From Thermofontimicrobium_A sp034505795 (GTDB lineage: Bacteria; Zhuqueibacterota; Zhuqueibacteria; Thermofontimicrobiales; Thermofontimicrobiaceae): 44,055 bases of DNA. Shown piece by piece: positions 43,934-44,055 of this stretch; position 1 is the stretch's first letter; every line of letters starts with the position of its first letter. Below the pieces are notes generated by a model. It ran no database searches. It was not told where the DNA came from and saw only the letters and a list, made by a program, of their open reading frames with translations. Location: NCBI GenBank assembly GCA_034505795.1, contig JAPDQM010000024.1, forward strand, positions 1 to 44,055, in the 5' to 3' direction. The position numbers were made by a program, and so were the translations under genes.

Positions 43934-44055
43934 TCAATCATTCTGGCGAACCAGCCCTGTCTGCAATAATTGGGTGAGTTGTTCTTTCCAATTTTCCTCC
44001 ACCTCGATCATCAAAACGCATCCCGGCCCTTTTTTAATATCCAGTTGACTTCGAA
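43934..44055 (-). CDS. 3' end of an unidentified gene, cut by the window edge
   Basis: A frame open to the window edge ends at a TGA at 43934-43936. The visible 40 residues (DIKKGPGCVLMIEVEENW then KEQLTQLLQTGLVRQND) are amphipathic and look like a normal protein end. No family was recognised. It runs in the same direction as the cohesin-like gene, which starts about 90 bp downstream. Confidence 0.5.
   Translation of the reverse strand, partial: RSQLDIKKGPGCVLMIEVEENWKEQLTQLLQTGLVRQND

Overview
The window looks like chromosomal DNA of an anaerobic, fermentative Gram-negative bacterium, most likely from the FCB side of the tree (Calditrichota/KSB1-like). This is inferred from gene content; no marker gene fixes the taxonomy. 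Supporting signs are two large secreted proteins ending in a type IX-secretion/FlgD-like C-terminal domain (NYPNPFNP motif), an outer-membrane beta-barrel protein, a four-subunit 2-oxoacid:ferredoxin oxidoreductase, an aldehyde:ferredoxin oxidoreductase, a fused NfnA-NfnB transhydrogenase, acetate kinase, and a sensor kinase built on an FeFe-hydrogenase-like domain. No rRNA, tRNA, transposase, phage gene or CRISPR array was seen.

Layout. Bases 1-22000 are read almost entirely from the minus strand. From left to right they hold a heavy-metal-binding lipoprotein, a small SdpI/DUF1648 and EamA membrane pair, glycine C-acetyltransferase (kbl), a decayed methyltransferase pseudogene, a beta-propeller glycosidase-like protein, fused NfnAB, a hybrid sensor kinase, a lone receiver, the FeFe-hydrogenase-like sensor kinase, ackA, ndk, folE2, a 985-residue tandem nucleotidyltransferase of GlnD/GlnE type, the korDABC operon and a small zinc-ribbon protein. 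Bases 22262-23772 (plus strand) carry DUF4416 and an atypical pyruvate-kinase-like barrel, separated by a terminator hairpin from a 1262-residue secreted PKD/cadherin-like repeat protein on the minus strand. Bases 28088-31777 (plus strand) form a three-gene operon behind a consensus promoter: DUF362 protein, AmmeMemoRadiSam radical SAM enzyme, and a Memo-AMMECR1 fusion, all with apparent export signals. From 31948 to the end everything is minus strand: an outer-membrane protein bracketed by palindromic repeats, an integral membrane protein, an M1 peptidase, an aldehyde:ferredoxin oxidoreductase, a four-helix-bundle (S23-type) gene bracketed by 8-bp tandem repeats, an aldolase fused to a four-cluster polyferredoxin, an aldolase paralogue lacking the Schiff-base lysine, a secreted cohesin-like protein, and the 3' end of an unidentified gene.

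How it fits together. The metabolic genes centre on reduced ferredoxin: Kor and AOR exchange electrons with it, NfnAB balances it against NADH and NADPH, and acetate kinase yields ATP. The hydrogenase-like kinase and its neighbouring receivers are placed to sense this redox state. The most unusual proposals are (1) the AOR / aldolase-polyferredoxin / pseudo-aldolase cluster, which would link an aldolase reaction to tungsten-enzyme electron transfer, and (2) the apparently exported AmmeMemoRadiSam-DUF362 operon. Both are inferences from domain content and gene order.
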